NCBI RefSeq assembly: GCF_003990975.1
Contig: NZ_RZJR01000017.1
Coordinates: forward strand, 52,940 to 116,939
Source: Cohnella sp. AR92
GTDB taxonomy: Bacteria; Bacillota; Bacilli; Paenibacillales; Paenibacillaceae
Direction: 5' to 3'
Length of the DNA stretch: 64,000 nucleotides
Shown here: piece by piece, positions 15,807 through 23,798 of the stretch
How positions within the stretch are numbered: the first letter of the stretch is position 1
Layout: the number at the start of each line of letters is the position of its first letter
The notes under the pieces: generated by a model
Seen by the model: the letters and a program-made list of their open reading frames with translations, nothing else
Databases searched by the model: none
Told to the model about the DNA's origin: nothing
Made by a program: the position numbers and the translations under genes

Positions 15807-17129
15807 ATGGTTAACACAAAGAGAACGGTTCAAGTTGCAAGCGCCATAATGGCGGCGTCGATCGCCCTCGCGGGATGCGGAGGCAACACGAATGGGAGCG
15901 GAAACTCAGACGGAACGGCCCCGGCGAACGGGAGCGCGTCTCAAGCCGTCTCCACCGAGCAGGCGGCCCCGTCCGGGGATGAGGGAGCGGACCTTCAACC
16001 GGAGCCGGGAGCGAAGCTTGTCGTATGGGAGGCGAATGAGCAGGTCGAGTACATGAAGGAGTTAGGGAAGGAGTTCGAGGCGAAGTACGGCGTGCCGGTA
16101 ACGGTGGAAGTCGTGGCCGGAGGCGATCAGGGCACGAGATTGTCGACGGATGGACCGTCAAAGACGGCGGCCGACGTGCTGACGCTTCCTCACGATCAGA
16201 TTGGCTTGGCGGCGAAAGCGGGCCTGCTGCTTCCGAATGACGTGTTCGAGGAGGAGACTCGCGCGGACTCGGCCGAAGCGGCGTTGAACGCCTCCAGCTA
16301 CGATGGCGTGCTTTACGGCTACCCGAAGTCCATCGAGACGTATGCGTTATTTTATAACAAAGATTTATTCCCAGAGCCTCCGAAAACATGGGACGAGATC
16401 TTGAAGTTCGGAGAGACCTATACGGATGCGAAGCAGAAGAAGTACGCGATCATGTGGGAATTCGTCGGTTATTATTCCTACCCGTTCATCGGCGGCTACG
16501 GCGGCTACGTGTTCGGGAAAGACGACCAAGATATCGGCCTGAACAAAGGGGATACGGCTAAGGGCTTCGAATTCCTTCGATCCTTGAAGAAGATTCTGCC
16601 GATGAACGCGGGAGACATTACGTACGACGTCAAGACGGAGCTATTCAAGGAAGGCAAGCTCGCGTTAAATATCGACGGTCCGTGGTCCGTGTCCGCTTTC
16701 AAGGGTTCGGTCAATTTCGGAGTCGCTCCGCTTCCCAAGCTTCCGAACGGCAAGGATTCGATATCCTTCTCCGGCGTCAAGTCCTACTACGTCAATTCTT
16801 ACACGAATTATCCGCAGGCGGCTCGGCTGTTCGCGCATTTCGCGAGCACGAAGGAGAACCAGCTGAAGAACTATCAGATGACCGGAGCGATCCCCGCGAG
16901 CAAAGAAGCCGGAGAGGATCCATTGATCGCGAACGATCCGATCACGAGCGGCTTCTACCAACAGTTCGAGCATTCCGTTCCGATGCCCGCTAACTCCGGA
17001 ATGGACCTGGCATGGGATGCCATGAAGGCGACGTTTATCGCCCTTTGGGACGATTCTAGCCTCGATATCCAGTCCACACTGGACAAAATGGTGAAGTCCA
17101 TTCAGGACGGCATTAGTTCACGAGGCTAA
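15807..17129 (+). CDS. mdxE: Maltodextrin/sugar-binding lipoprotein (MdxE-like)
   Basis: 440 aa. Lipoprotein signal peptide with lipobox IALAGC (Cys near residue 24), then a ~45-residue Gly/Ser/Asn/Glu linker and a family 1 sugar-binding fold: KLVVWEANEQVEYMKELGKEF near 72 and GYPKSIETYALFYNKDLFPEPPKTWDEI near 171, both classic for MalE/MdxE proteins. It captures maltodextrins or a similar alpha-glucan at the outer membrane face and delivers them to the two permeases downstream. No ATPase is in the operon; such systems normally use a shared MsmX-type ATPase encoded elsewhere. GAGAAGGAGAGG precedes ATG 15807. Confidence 0.83.
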   Translation: MVNTKRTVQVASAIMAASIALAGCGGNTNGSGNSDGTAPANGSASQAVSTEQAAPSGDEGADLQPEPGAKLVVWEANEQVEYMKELGKEFEAKYGVPVTVEVVAGGDQGTRLSTDGPSKTAADVLTLPHDQIGLAAKAGLLLPNDVFEEETRADSAEAALNASSYDGVLYGYPKSIETYALFYNKDLFPEPPKTWDEILKFGETYTDAKQKKYAIMWEFVGYYSYPFIGGYGGYVFGKDDQDIGLNKGDTAKGFEFLRSLKKILPMNAGDITYDVKTELFKEGKLALNIDGPWSVSAFKGSVNFGVAPLPKLPNGKDSISFSGVKSYYVNSYTNYPQAARLFAHFASTKENQLKNYQMTGAIPASKEAGEDPLIANDPITSGFYQQFEHSVPMPANSGMDLAWDAMKATFIALWDDSSLDIQSTLDKMVKSIQDGISSRG

Positions 17130-17138
17130 CGCGTAATG

Positions 17139-17170
17139 CCCTAGTCCGCGCTATCCGCCGCGGGCTAGGG
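17139..17170 (+). promoter_or_regulatory. Intercistronic stem-loop after the binding-protein gene
   Basis: CCCTAGTCCGCG (17139-17150) pairs with CGCGGGCTAGGG (17159-17170) with one mismatch; no T run. It probably stabilises the binding-protein mRNA or lowers permease expression. Confidence 0.5.
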
Positions 17171-17202
17171 TTCACTGCTCGATTTACTAGGAAAAGAGGG
17201 CT

Positions 17203-18519
17203 ATGGTACGAATGAGGAAGCCTGTAGGGGCGGCTATTCTGTCCGCCATTATGTTCGGGTTGGGGCAGTTGAGCAATCGCCAGTGGACCAAAGGAATCGT
17301 ATTCGCGGCATTCGGGGCGATCGGCATTTATGGCTTGATATTCGAGCTCTTCGATCACTTGATCGGCTTGATAACGCTAGGAACCAATCCGACCGGGTTC
17401 GTCAAGGTCGGCAAGCTGACGAAGATGGTGGAAGGCGACCACTCCATCTTCATGATGATCAATGGGCTGGTTGCGGTTATCGCGGCGCTTCTGTTCGTCT
17501 TCTACTACGTACTGAACATTAGGGACGCTTATCTCGTGGCGAAGGCGCGGGAGGCGGGCGAAGATGTTCGGAATTTCCGGCAATCGCTCTCCTCGCTGGG
17601 GCAGAAGAACTTCGCGTATATCATCCTTCTGCCGGCTTTCCTTACGATCTCTTTCTTGACGGTGCTGCCGCTTGTCTTCTCGATCCTGATCGCCTTCACG
17701 AATTACGCGGATCCGATCCTGCCGCCGGCGAGACTGGTTGATTGGGTCGGCTTCGATAACTTCTCGAAGATGCTGAGCCTCAAGCAATGGAGCCATACGT
17801 TCGGCGGCGTTCTGCAGTGGACGTTGATCTGGGCCGTGATTGCGACGACGACGACCTACATCGGAGGCGTGCTGGTCGCGGTTCTGATTCACCAGCCGCG
17901 AGTCCGGTTCAAGAAGTTCTGGCGTACGGCGCTTATTATTCCGTTTGCGATTCCGAATATGATCTCGCTTCTGGTCATGCGGAATATGTTCAATAACCAA
18001 TTCGGTCCGATTAACGATTACCTGAGAAGAATCGGTCTTGGAGGCTTGCCGTGGTTGACCGATCCGTTCTGGGCGAAGACCACCGTTATCCTGGTCAACA
18101 TGTGGATCGGAATACCGATCACGATGATTCTCGCCTTCGGGGTGCTTACTACGATACCGAAGGATCTATACGAGGCGGCGGATACGGACGGAGCAAGCTC
18201 GTACCACAGGCTGCGATACATTACGATGCCGATGGTGCTCTTCTCGACCGCTCCGATTCTCATCATGCAATTCGCAGGCAACATCAACAACTTCAACGTC
18301 ATCTATCTTCTGACGAATGGAGAACCGGTCAATATCAATTACCAATTCGCCGGCCATACGGACTTGCTCGTCACCTGGTTGTATAAGCTGGCGCTCAATC
18401 AATCGCAGTTCAGCTTCGCTTCCGTGATCGGAATCTTTATTTTCCTCATCGTGGGGTCTATCTCCATCTGGAGCTACACGCGAACGAGATCGTACCGGGA
18501 GGAGGACATGATTCAATGA
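17203..18519 (+). CDS. mdxF: Maltodextrin ABC permease (MdxF-like)
   Basis: 438 aa, close to the ~435 aa of Bacillus MdxF and longer than ordinary sugar permeases because of an N-terminal extension of ~130 residues with two or three extra membrane segments (AILSAIMFGLGQLSNRQWTKG and INGLVAVIAALLFVFYYVLNI). The core has six segments and the coupling loop EAADTDGASSYHRLRYITMPM near residue 325. It forms the channel with the MdxG-like partner, whose gene overlaps its stop by four bases (ATGA). ATG 17203 follows AAGAGGGCT. Confidence 0.85.
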   Translation: MVRMRKPVGAAILSAIMFGLGQLSNRQWTKGIVFAAFGAIGIYGLIFELFDHLIGLITLGTNPTGFVKVGKLTKMVEGDHSIFMMINGLVAVIAALLFVFYYVLNIRDAYLVAKAREAGEDVRNFRQSLSSLGQKNFAYIILLPAFLTISFLTVLPLVFSILIAFTNYADPILPPARLVDWVGFDNFSKMLSLKQWSHTFGGVLQWTLIWAVIATTTTYIGGVLVAVLIHQPRVRFKKFWRTALIIPFAIPNMISLLVMRNMFNNQFGPINDYLRRIGLGGLPWLTDPFWAKTTVILVNMWIGIPITMILAFGVLTTIPKDLYEAADTDGASSYHRLRYITMPMVLFSTAPILIMQFAGNINNFNVIYLLTNGEPVNINYQFAGHTDLLVTWLYKLALNQSQFSFASVIGIFIFLIVGSISIWSYTRTRSYREEDMIQ

Positions 18520-19349
18520 GAACACGCTCAGATAACGGAAAGCTGCTTCTGACTTACGCGGTCCTGATTGTCCTGACTTTCCTGAGCCTGTACCCGGCGC
18601 TGTGGATCATCCTTTCTTCGATTAAGGAAGGCAATAGCCTATATAGCGACACGCTGATCCCCAGCAAGATGACCTTCGACCATTACCGCGACCTGTTCGA
18701 GCGAACGATGTATCCGCGTTGGTTCTTGAATACTCTAAAGGTAGCGGTGTGCTCAACGATCCTGGGGACATTTATGCTGCTCCTGTCTTCCTACGCAATC
18801 TCGCGGTTCCGATTCGCCGGACGCAAGACGACGCTTAAGGTATTCCTTGTGCTCCAGATGTTTCCGGGCTTCATGGCCATGATCGCCATCTTCGTCATGC
18901 TGAATGCAATCGGATTGTTGGATTCGCATTGGGCGCTTATTCTCGTATACAGCTCCGGCTCCATCATCTCGAACGTCTTCGTGGCGAAGGGATTCTTCGA
19001 TACGATTCCGAGAAGCTTGGAGGACGCTGCAAGAATCGACGGTGCCAGCCACCTGAACGTGTTCGTCTCCGTGATCGTCCCTTTATCCACGCCGATGTTG
19101 ACTTATGCCAGCCTTATGATCTTTAACGGAGCGTTCGTCGACTTCATCTTCGCCGACCTGATCCTAAGAACGGAGGAGCAGCGTACGCTCGCCGTCGGCT
19201 TGTACAAGATGGTCAGCCAGCGCAACTCGACGGAGTTCACTACCTTCGCGGCGGGGGCCGTTCTCGTCGCCATTCCCGTCACGCTCTTGTTCCTGTTCCT
19301 TCAGAGATATCTTGTGGAAGGCTTGACGGCAGGAGCGTCGAAGGGGTGA
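18516..19349 (+). CDS. mdxG: Maltodextrin ABC permease (MdxG-like)
   Basis: 277 aa, matching the ~278 aa of MdxG. It has six membrane segments starting with LLLTYAVLIVLTFLSLYPAL, and the coupling loop DAARIDGASHLNVFVSVIVPLS near residue 170. The C-terminal FLFLQRYLVEGLTAGASKG is the usual MalG-family ending. Its start overlaps the mdxF-like stop and its stop overlaps the GTG start of the LacI gene, so four genes are translationally linked. Confidence 0.87.
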   Translation: MRTRSDNGKLLLTYAVLIVLTFLSLYPALWIILSSIKEGNSLYSDTLIPSKMTFDHYRDLFERTMYPRWFLNTLKVAVCSTILGTFMLLLSSYAISRFRFAGRKTTLKVFLVLQMFPGFMAMIAIFVMLNAIGLLDSHWALILVYSSGSIISNVFVAKGFFDTIPRSLEDAARIDGASHLNVFVSVIVPLSTPMLTYASLMIFNGAFVDFIFADLILRTEEQRTLAVGLYKMVSQRNSTEFTTFAAGAVLVAIPVTLLFLFLQRYLVEGLTAGASKG

Positions 19350-20395
19350 GAAAGCCCGTCACGATCCGTCAGGTCGCGAGACGGGCCAGAGTCGCGATGT
19401 CCACGGTGTCGCGGGTCATTGCGGGAAAAGCGAAGGTGAGAGAGGAAACGAAAAGGCGAGTGTTTAAAGCGATAGAGGAGCTGAATTATCACCCCAACTC
19501 CGCCGCGCAAAGTCTCGTCAGCGGAGCGAGCCGCAAGCTGGGCGTCATGCTGTCCCGCGCATCGGGGTACGGGTATCCTGATACGATGACGCTGGAGCTG
19601 CTGCGGGGAATCGGCTCAAGAGCGAGTCGCTCCCATTATGATCTGTTGCTGGCGAGCGGAGAAACCATACTCGAGGAGCTGTCCTCGTTGGAACGCCTTA
19701 TTCAGGGGAATCGAGTGGAAGGGGTCGTACTCTTCGGTTCGGAAGACGACGAACGGCTGTTGGATCGTCTCGAGGCATCGAATTTCCCGTTTGTAAGGAT
19801 CGGAAGACGGGAGTTCCGCGCCGATATTTGGTCGGTCGATACGGACAATCGCGCCGCGAGCAGGGACGTCGTTCGCCATCTATTGTCGCTCGGCCATTCC
19901 CGAATCGGCTTTGCCCTCGGACCTTCCGGATTGACGGCTTCTTGGGACCGGCTTGAAGGCTATGAACGGGCATTGAGGGAAGCGGGGGTCGTTCCCGCGA
20001 AGGCATGGCTGCTCGAGAGCGAAGCATTGATGAGAAGCGCGCATCGCTCGCTCTCTCTTTTCTTAGGTCAGCCGAATCCGCCGACGGCGCTCGTCCTCGG
20101 GGACGATCGTATAGGTGTCGGCGTGTTGCGAATCCTCGCCGAATGGAGAGTACCCGTTCCGGAGCAGCTCGCATTGGTGGCATTCAACAACAGCGCGATA
20201 GCCGAATGGACGACTCCGTCGCTCACGAGCATGGACATCGGCATCGATCGAATCGGTTCCGAGGCGGTCGATCTTCTTCTGCGACATCTTCAAGAAGAGG
20301 AGCCCGAGTCCCGGATGGTGATCGTTCCCCACCGCTTGGTAGCCAGGGAATCGACGTTGGGCATCAAGAAACCTAAGGATATCTTAGTATATTAG
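19346..20395 (+). CDS. LacI-family transcriptional regulator of the maltodextrin operon
   Basis: 349 aa from GTG 19346 (GTGA overlap with the permease stop). The N-terminal helix-turn-helix reads TIRQVARRARVAMSTVSRVIAG and the hinge helix NSAAQSLVSG follows; the rest is the periplasmic-binding-like effector domain (VEGVVLFGS near 127, LSLGHSRIGFALGP near 178). As the last gene of the operon it probably senses a sugar and acts on the operon promoter, where a palindromic AAGCGCTT site overlaps the -35. Confidence 0.87.
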   Translation: MRKPVTIRQVARRARVAMSTVSRVIAGKAKVREETKRRVFKAIEELNYHPNSAAQSLVSGASRKLGVMLSRASGYGYPDTMTLELLRGIGSRASRSHYDLLLASGETILEELSSLERLIQGNRVEGVVLFGSEDDERLLDRLEASNFPFVRIGRREFRADIWSVDTDNRAASRDVVRHLLSLGHSRIGFALGPSGLTASWDRLEGYERALREAGVVPAKAWLLESEALMRSAHRSLSLFLGQPNPPTALVLGDDRIGVGVLRILAEWRVPVPEQLALVAFNNSAIAEWTTPSLTSMDIGIDRIGSEAVDLLLRHLQEEEPESRMVIVPHRLVARESTLGIKKPKDILVY

Positions 20396-20433
20396 AAGTC
20401 TTTATCTTTCACGCCGCATAAGAAGAACAACGA

Positions 20434-20478
20434 AGCGGGATGCCGAAGACAGATCGCCCTGTCCTTAGGCATCCCGCT
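20434..20478. terminator. Hairpin between the convergent lacI-type and cotD-type genes
   Basis: AGCGGGATGCC (20434-20444) pairs perfectly with GGCATCCCGCT (20468-20478), and an inner GACAG/CTGTC pairing extends the structure. It sits between converging genes and may serve both. Neither side has a long T run; the minus-strand exit reads TCGTTGTTCTTCTT. Confidence 0.55.
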
Positions 20479-20517
20479 GCCGTTATGCAGCTTCGCGAGC
20501 CGGAGTCGTCCCGATCT

Positions 20518-20745
20518 TTATCTTCTGCCTCTCCGACGAATGCCGCGAGTTTCTGCCATTTCGTCGCAGAACACGTCTTTGGAGGAACAAGTGTAGACGT
20601 GGTGAGGAACCGGTACGCAGTGGTGGCGGCGAACGACCTCTACGTGGTGCACGACTTGAACGACCTGAGGATGATAGATGTCTTCATATACGACTTGTGG
20701 CGGATCGTATACCGTCTTGGTAGGGCATTGCGGACAAGAAGACAA
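20518..20745 (-). CDS. CotD-family inner spore-coat protein
   Basis: 75 aa. The protein is rich in His, Val, Tyr and Cys: CPQCPTKTVYDPPQVVYED, then HPQVVQVVHHVEVVRRHHC and VPHHVYTCSSKDVF, ending in a basic tail (RGIRRRGRR). This composition is characteristic of CotD-type coat proteins, which are cross-linked into the inner coat of the spore. The start is TTG 20745, nine bases after AGGAAAGGAG; TTG 20754 is too close to the Shine-Dalgarno. No longer upstream reading is supported. It is probably made in the mother cell late in sporulation. Confidence 0.75.
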   Translation of the reverse strand: MSSCPQCPTKTVYDPPQVVYEDIYHPQVVQVVHHVEVVRRHHCVPVPHHVYTCSSKDVFCDEMAETRGIRRRGRR

Positions 20746-20775
20746 ATCAGCCAACTCCTTTCCTGGGATGTGCTT

Positions 20776-20784
20776 TATTATACG
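20776..20784 (-). promoter_or_regulatory. Candidate SigK -10 element of the cotD-type gene
   Basis: On the minus strand CGTATAATA (20784-20776) fits the SigK -10 consensus CATAnnnTA with one mismatch, 31 bp before the start codon. It also contains TATAAT, so a SigA promoter is an alternative. A -35 AC could not be placed with confidence. Confidence 0.3.
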
Positions 20785-20841
20785 GGCAAGGCGAATGCTC
20801 TGCTTGTTTAAACGCCTACTGGCACCTGTCCATGTCAGAAA

Positions 20842-20896
20842 CGGGCAAATGTCGGGGGAAATGGCGAAGCTGCGGGCTAATGTACGGGGAAAATGG
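20842..20896. repeat. Imperfect direct repeat between cotD-type gene and xpt
   Basis: CGGGCAAATGTCGGGGG (20842-20858 and on through AAATGG) recurs at 20873 as CGGGCTAATGTACGGGG followed by AAAATGG, a 31-bp period. The stretch up to ~20940 is G-rich on the plus strand and has no reading frame of note. Confidence 0.5.
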
Positions 20897-20971
20897 GGGG
20901 TTCGCCCAGAAAGCGGGCATAGCAAAAGGAGCCCCATTCGCCCGCAGGCCGATAGAGGCTCCCTTCCAATT

Positions 20972-21544
20972 CTATTCGACGAATTGAATCGAGTTGTTCT
21001 CCAGCGAAGCGACCCGGGCCAGGGATTCGACCCGGTAGCCGGCATCCAGCAGGGTCTGGCGTCCGGTCTGGAAGGACTTCTCGATAACGATTCCGATTCC
21101 GGCCACTTGGGCTCCCGCTTGCTTCACGATTCTGGCGAGGGCAAGCGCGGCTTGGCCGTTGGCCAGGAAGTCGTCGATAATGAGAACGCGGTCGTCCGGG
21201 CTCAGGAACGGCTTGGATACCGTGATCTCATTCTCCTCCTGCTTGGTGAAAGAATAAGCCTTCTCTGTATAGAGATCATCGCGCAGGGTCAGCGATTTGC
21301 GCTTGCGTGCGAAGATAAGATCGACCTCGAGCCGCAGCGCCGCGAAGACGGCGGGGGCGATGCCGGAGGATTCGATCGTGAGGACCTTGGTAATGCCGTC
21401 ATTCGCGAACAGACCGGCGAAGGTGTCGCCGATGGCGGACATGAGGGCGGGATCCACGCGATGGTTGAGGAAGGAATCCACCTTCAGCACTTGGCTGCCG
21501 AGGACGACTCCGTCTTGAAGGATTTTACGTTTAAGAGCTTCGAT
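20972..21544 (-). CDS. xpt: Xanthine phosphoribosyltransferase, with an ATC start codon
   Basis: 190 aa. It matches Bacillus Xpt along its whole length: LKVDSFLNHRVDP, then TIESSGIAPAV near 61, ARKRKSLTL, the PRPP loop VLIIDDFLANGQAA near 123 and GIGIVIEKSFQ. It joins xanthine to PRPP to give XMP (purine salvage). Known orthologues begin Met-Glu-Ala-Leu-Lys-Arg-Lys-Ile; here Glu-Ala-Leu-Lys-Arg-Lys-Ile is preceded by ATC (21544-21542), nine bases after AAAGGAG. The nearby ATG and GTG are in other frames; the first in-frame canonical start (GTG 21490) would remove ~18 conserved residues. A -10 TATAAT lies at 21588-21583, so the leader is only ~30 nt and holds no purine riboswitch. Confidence 0.93.
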   Translation of the reverse strand: MEALKRKILQDGVVLGSQVLKVDSFLNHRVDPALMSAIGDTFAGLFANDGITKVLTIESSGIAPAVFAALRLEVDLIFARKRKSLTLRDDLYTEKAYSFTKQEENEITVSKPFLSPDDRVLIIDDFLANGQAALALARIVKQAGAQVAGIGIVIEKSFQTGRQTLLDAGYRVESLARVASLENNSIQFVE

Positions 21545-21669
21545 GACACATATCTCCTTTGCACAGCTGAATATCGTCTTCCATTATACATCAGGTATCG
21601 AGGCGAATTGCTGTTTTTTTTGCTTCCGTATCGGACGCTGCATATTTTCTCCCGAACTCTGACACACTT

Positions 21670-21686
21670 TAGACGGTACGTCTAAC
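21670..21686. promoter_or_regulatory. Perfect dyad TTAGACG-GTA-CGTCTAA
   Basis: A 7-3-7 perfect inverted repeat in the space between the divergent xpt and deacetylase genes, 25 bp before the latter's start. This looks like a repressor operator; the protein is unknown. Confidence 0.45.
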
Positions 21687-21711
21687 CGGAGGGCAAGGAG
21701 GAATACATAGG

Positions 21712-22524
21712 TTGAGAGCAAACCAGAGCAGGTTCGGTTATAAGCTGGCGTTATGGGCGCTTATCCTGATGGCGGCGGCATCGGGCAAAGCTTCGGCGCA
21801 GTCCGGCGATTCCGTCCATTCCGAGAGCGGCACTTCCGTCCGCCAGATAGCGGTCGTCATCGACGATTTGGGCAACAACATGAAAGGAACGGCGCAGATG
21901 CTCGATCTTCCGATCAAGCTGACCGTCGCGGTTATGCCTTTTCTTCCGACAACCCGCAAGGACGCGGAAGCCGCCTTCCAGAAAGGGCATGACGTGATTG
22001 TCCATCTGCCGATGGAGCCCGTTAGAGGAAAGCCAAGTTGGCTGGGGCCGAACGCGATCCTGACTACGCTGTCGGACGAGGAGATCCGCAAAAGAGTGGA
22101 GATGGCGATCCAAGACGTTCCGCACGCGGTCGGCATGAACAATCATATGGGCTCCAAAGCGACCGCGGACGAGAGAGTCATGAGAATCGTCCTGCAGGTG
22201 TGCAAGGAGAAGGGGCTGTTCTTCCTGGACAGCCGAACCTCCTACAAATCGGTCATTCCGAAAGTAGCGGCGGAGGTCGGCATTCCGCTGCTGCGCAACG
22301 ATGTGTTCCTCGACGACGTATACTCGACGCAGCACGTCTCCAAGCAGCTTCGGGTCGTTCGGGAGCACGTGGACAAGCATGAGAGGTGCATCACGATCGG
22401 TCATGTCGGGCCAGGGGGCTTGATCACTTCGGGAACGCTGCGATCGGCTATTCCCGAGCTTGAGCGGACTAGCCGCTTCGTCAGGCTGACGCAGCTGCTG
22501 CCGCCGCTTCCCGCTCAGAGGTAG
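21712..22524 (+). CDS. Divergent polysaccharide deacetylase (YibQ/DUF610 family), exported
   Basis: 270 aa. A signal peptide (YKLALWALILMAAASGKASAQ) precedes the domain QIAVVIDDLGNNMKGTAQML, with the paired acidic residues of the NodB-like fold; VIVHLPMEPVRGK near 99, VGMNNHMGSKAT near 140 and FLDSRTSYKSV near 173 are the family's signature. The biochemical activity of this branch is not firmly established; a role at the cell envelope is likely. The start is TTG 21712, ten bases after AAGGAGG. It converges on the amidase gene across a shared terminator. Confidence 0.82.
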   Translation: MRANQSRFGYKLALWALILMAAASGKASAQSGDSVHSESGTSVRQIAVVIDDLGNNMKGTAQMLDLPIKLTVAVMPFLPTTRKDAEAAFQKGHDVIVHLPMEPVRGKPSWLGPNAILTTLSDEEIRKRVEMAIQDVPHAVGMNNHMGSKATADERVMRIVLQVCKEKGLFFLDSRTSYKSVIPKVAAEVGIPLLRNDVFLDDVYSTQHVSKQLRVVREHVDKHERCITIGHVGPGGLITSGTLRSAIPELERTSRFVRLTQLLPPLPAQR

Positions 22525-22537
22525 AACGAAAACGAAC

Positions 22538-22573
22538 AAAGGGCTATGCGGATTCCGGTCTGCATAGCCCTTT
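22538..22573. terminator. Bidirectional terminator
   Basis: AAAGGGCTATGC (22538-22549) and GCATAGCCCTTT (22562-22573) form a perfect 12-bp stem between converging genes; the A/T-rich ends supply short T runs on both strands. Confidence 0.8.
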
Positions 22574-22583
22574 ATTCGATTCA

Positions 22584-23312
22584 TCAGGACGGTGATACAC
22601 ATAGATAAGCCATGATCCCGTCGGCAATCGCCAAGGCGACTCGGGATTGCCCGCGAGGCGAGGTGAGCATCTCCCGGTCCCGAGCGTCGCTGAGGAAGGC
22701 AGTCTCGACAATGACGCTCGGGACTTTCACGCGATTGAGAACGTAGTATTTATTGCTTGGGATGGAGAGCCTTCTGGAGTGCTGCTGCCGATTCAAGCCG
22801 TCTTGAATGAAGGAGCCGAGCAGAGCGCTGCGGCCCTCGTCCTGATGGATGACGATGGGGCCTCGGTTGCTTCGCCTCTTCGACCAGTTCACATGAATGC
22901 TGACGAACAGCTCCGGGTGGATCACATCGCTCAATCCTTTCCGTTGGGAGAGATCCCGATTGTGCCGGGAAGCGCTATGCCAGCGATTGTCGTCGCTTAG
23001 CGCATAATCTCCCGTTCGGTTAAGCACGGCTTCAACGCCTCGGCTCTTAAGGACGATGTACAGCTTGCGGGAGATGGCCAGATTAATATCCTTCTCCAAG
23101 ATGTCGCCCCAGTGGGTACCGGAATCGATGCCGCCGTGTCCCGCGTCGATCAGAACTTCCGCATGAGGCATCGTGTAACGGTGGGGAGACAGGGGCTGAT
23201 TGCTCGGAACCGACTCCGGCGGCGAAGCCCATCCTCCGAGCAGCGCCGCTCCCGCGATGCCCAGAACGGTCAGCCATCCGATTCTGCGCATGCCGCAGCG
23301 GTTGATTATCAT
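22584..23312 (-). CDS. N-acetylmuramoyl-L-alanine amidase (CwlD-like)
   Basis: 242 aa, close to the 237 aa of Bacillus CwlD. An N-terminal membrane/signal segment (IGWLTVLGIAGAALLGGWA) is followed by an amidase_3 domain: VLIDAGHGGIDSG near residue 53 (zinc His), EKDINLAI (zinc Glu), LFVSIHVNW near 138 (zinc His) and VIVETAFLSDARD near 200 (catalytic Glu). It removes stem peptides from peptidoglycan; CwlD does so in the spore cortex as a step to muramic delta-lactam. The neighbouring deacetylase is suggestive but is not PdaA. ATG 23312 follows AAGGAAAGGAATG. Confidence 0.85.
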   Translation of the reverse strand: MIINRCGMRRIGWLTVLGIAGAALLGGWASPPESVPSNQPLSPHRYTMPHAEVLIDAGHGGIDSGTHWGDILEKDINLAISRKLYIVLKSRGVEAVLNRTGDYALSDDNRWHSASRHNRDLSQRKGLSDVIHPELFVSIHVNWSKRRSNRGPIVIHQDEGRSALLGSFIQDGLNRQQHSRRLSIPSNKYYVLNRVKVPSVIVETAFLSDARDREMLTSPRGQSRVALAIADGIMAYLCVSPS

Positions 23313-23478
23313 TTTATCATTCCTTTCCTTAACGGAAGCTTACCCTCACGAATACCCCAATCACTCCTCTATCGTGGCTCGGATCGGGCATTCTCATACG
23401 GGGCATGAGGGATCGGAAACGCCGTTTAGATCTCCTTTAAGCGGGGCATGCTAAGAAAAAGCGAAGGAGGGGTGCGAA

Positions 23479-23691
23479 GTGGCAAACGAAGGTTCGGACC
23501 TAGTGAAGGAAGTCGTTCAGCGCGTCGCCACGTATTTATCGACTCCCGAGGAGGAGAAGGAGCCGGAACGGGAACGCAAAAGAAGCCGCAGGCTTCCCTG
23601 GTATACCCAGATGTTCGGGATGCTGCCCATGGGGATGCATCTCTGGTGGCTGCATCGCCGCAGAAACAAGCCGCACGCTCCCGGTTCGTGA
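23479..23691 (+). CDS. YqzE-like small protein
   Basis: 70 aa from GTG 23479 after GCGAAGGAGGG. A charged N-terminal half (EEEKEPERERKRSRR) leads to LPWYTQMFGMLPMGMHLWWLHRRRNK, a short hydrophobic segment with a basic end; Bacillus YqzE has the same pattern (charged, then a single hydrophobic stretch with a W-F-G-x-L-P core). In Bacillus yqzE lies with the comG competence genes, but those are not present here. The function is unknown and membrane association is likely. Confidence 0.6.
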   Translation: MANEGSDLVKEVVQRVATYLSTPEEEKEPERERKRSRRLPWYTQMFGMLPMGMHLWWLHRRRNKPHAPGS

Positions 23692-23721
23692 ACCGAGCGC
23701 CTGCGGCTTTCTTTATTTTTT
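23668..23721 (+). terminator. Intrinsic terminator overlapping the end of the yqzE-like gene
   Basis: AAGCCGCA (23668-23675) and TGCGGCTT (23702-23709) close a long hairpin with inner CGGTTC/GAACCG pairing; the tail is CTTTATTTTTT. The stop codon lies inside the loop. Confidence 0.8.
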
Positions 23722-23798
23722 GCTTGATTAAATCTTCATATTGATGTTAGATAAACAATATTTAATAAGTTTAAGAGAAATAACGAGGTGGAGAGATT

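Noticed and set aside
20440..20811. A plus-strand frame of 123 codons opposite the cotD-type gene
   Set aside because: The minus-strand reading has the clear His/Val/Cys-rich CotD pattern and a strong ribosome-binding site; the plus frame has neither.
21561..21711. A guanine/xanthine riboswitch upstream of xpt
   Set aside because: A TATAAT box lies about 40 bp before the start codon, leaving a leader of ~30 nt; no purine-aptamer core sequences are visible.
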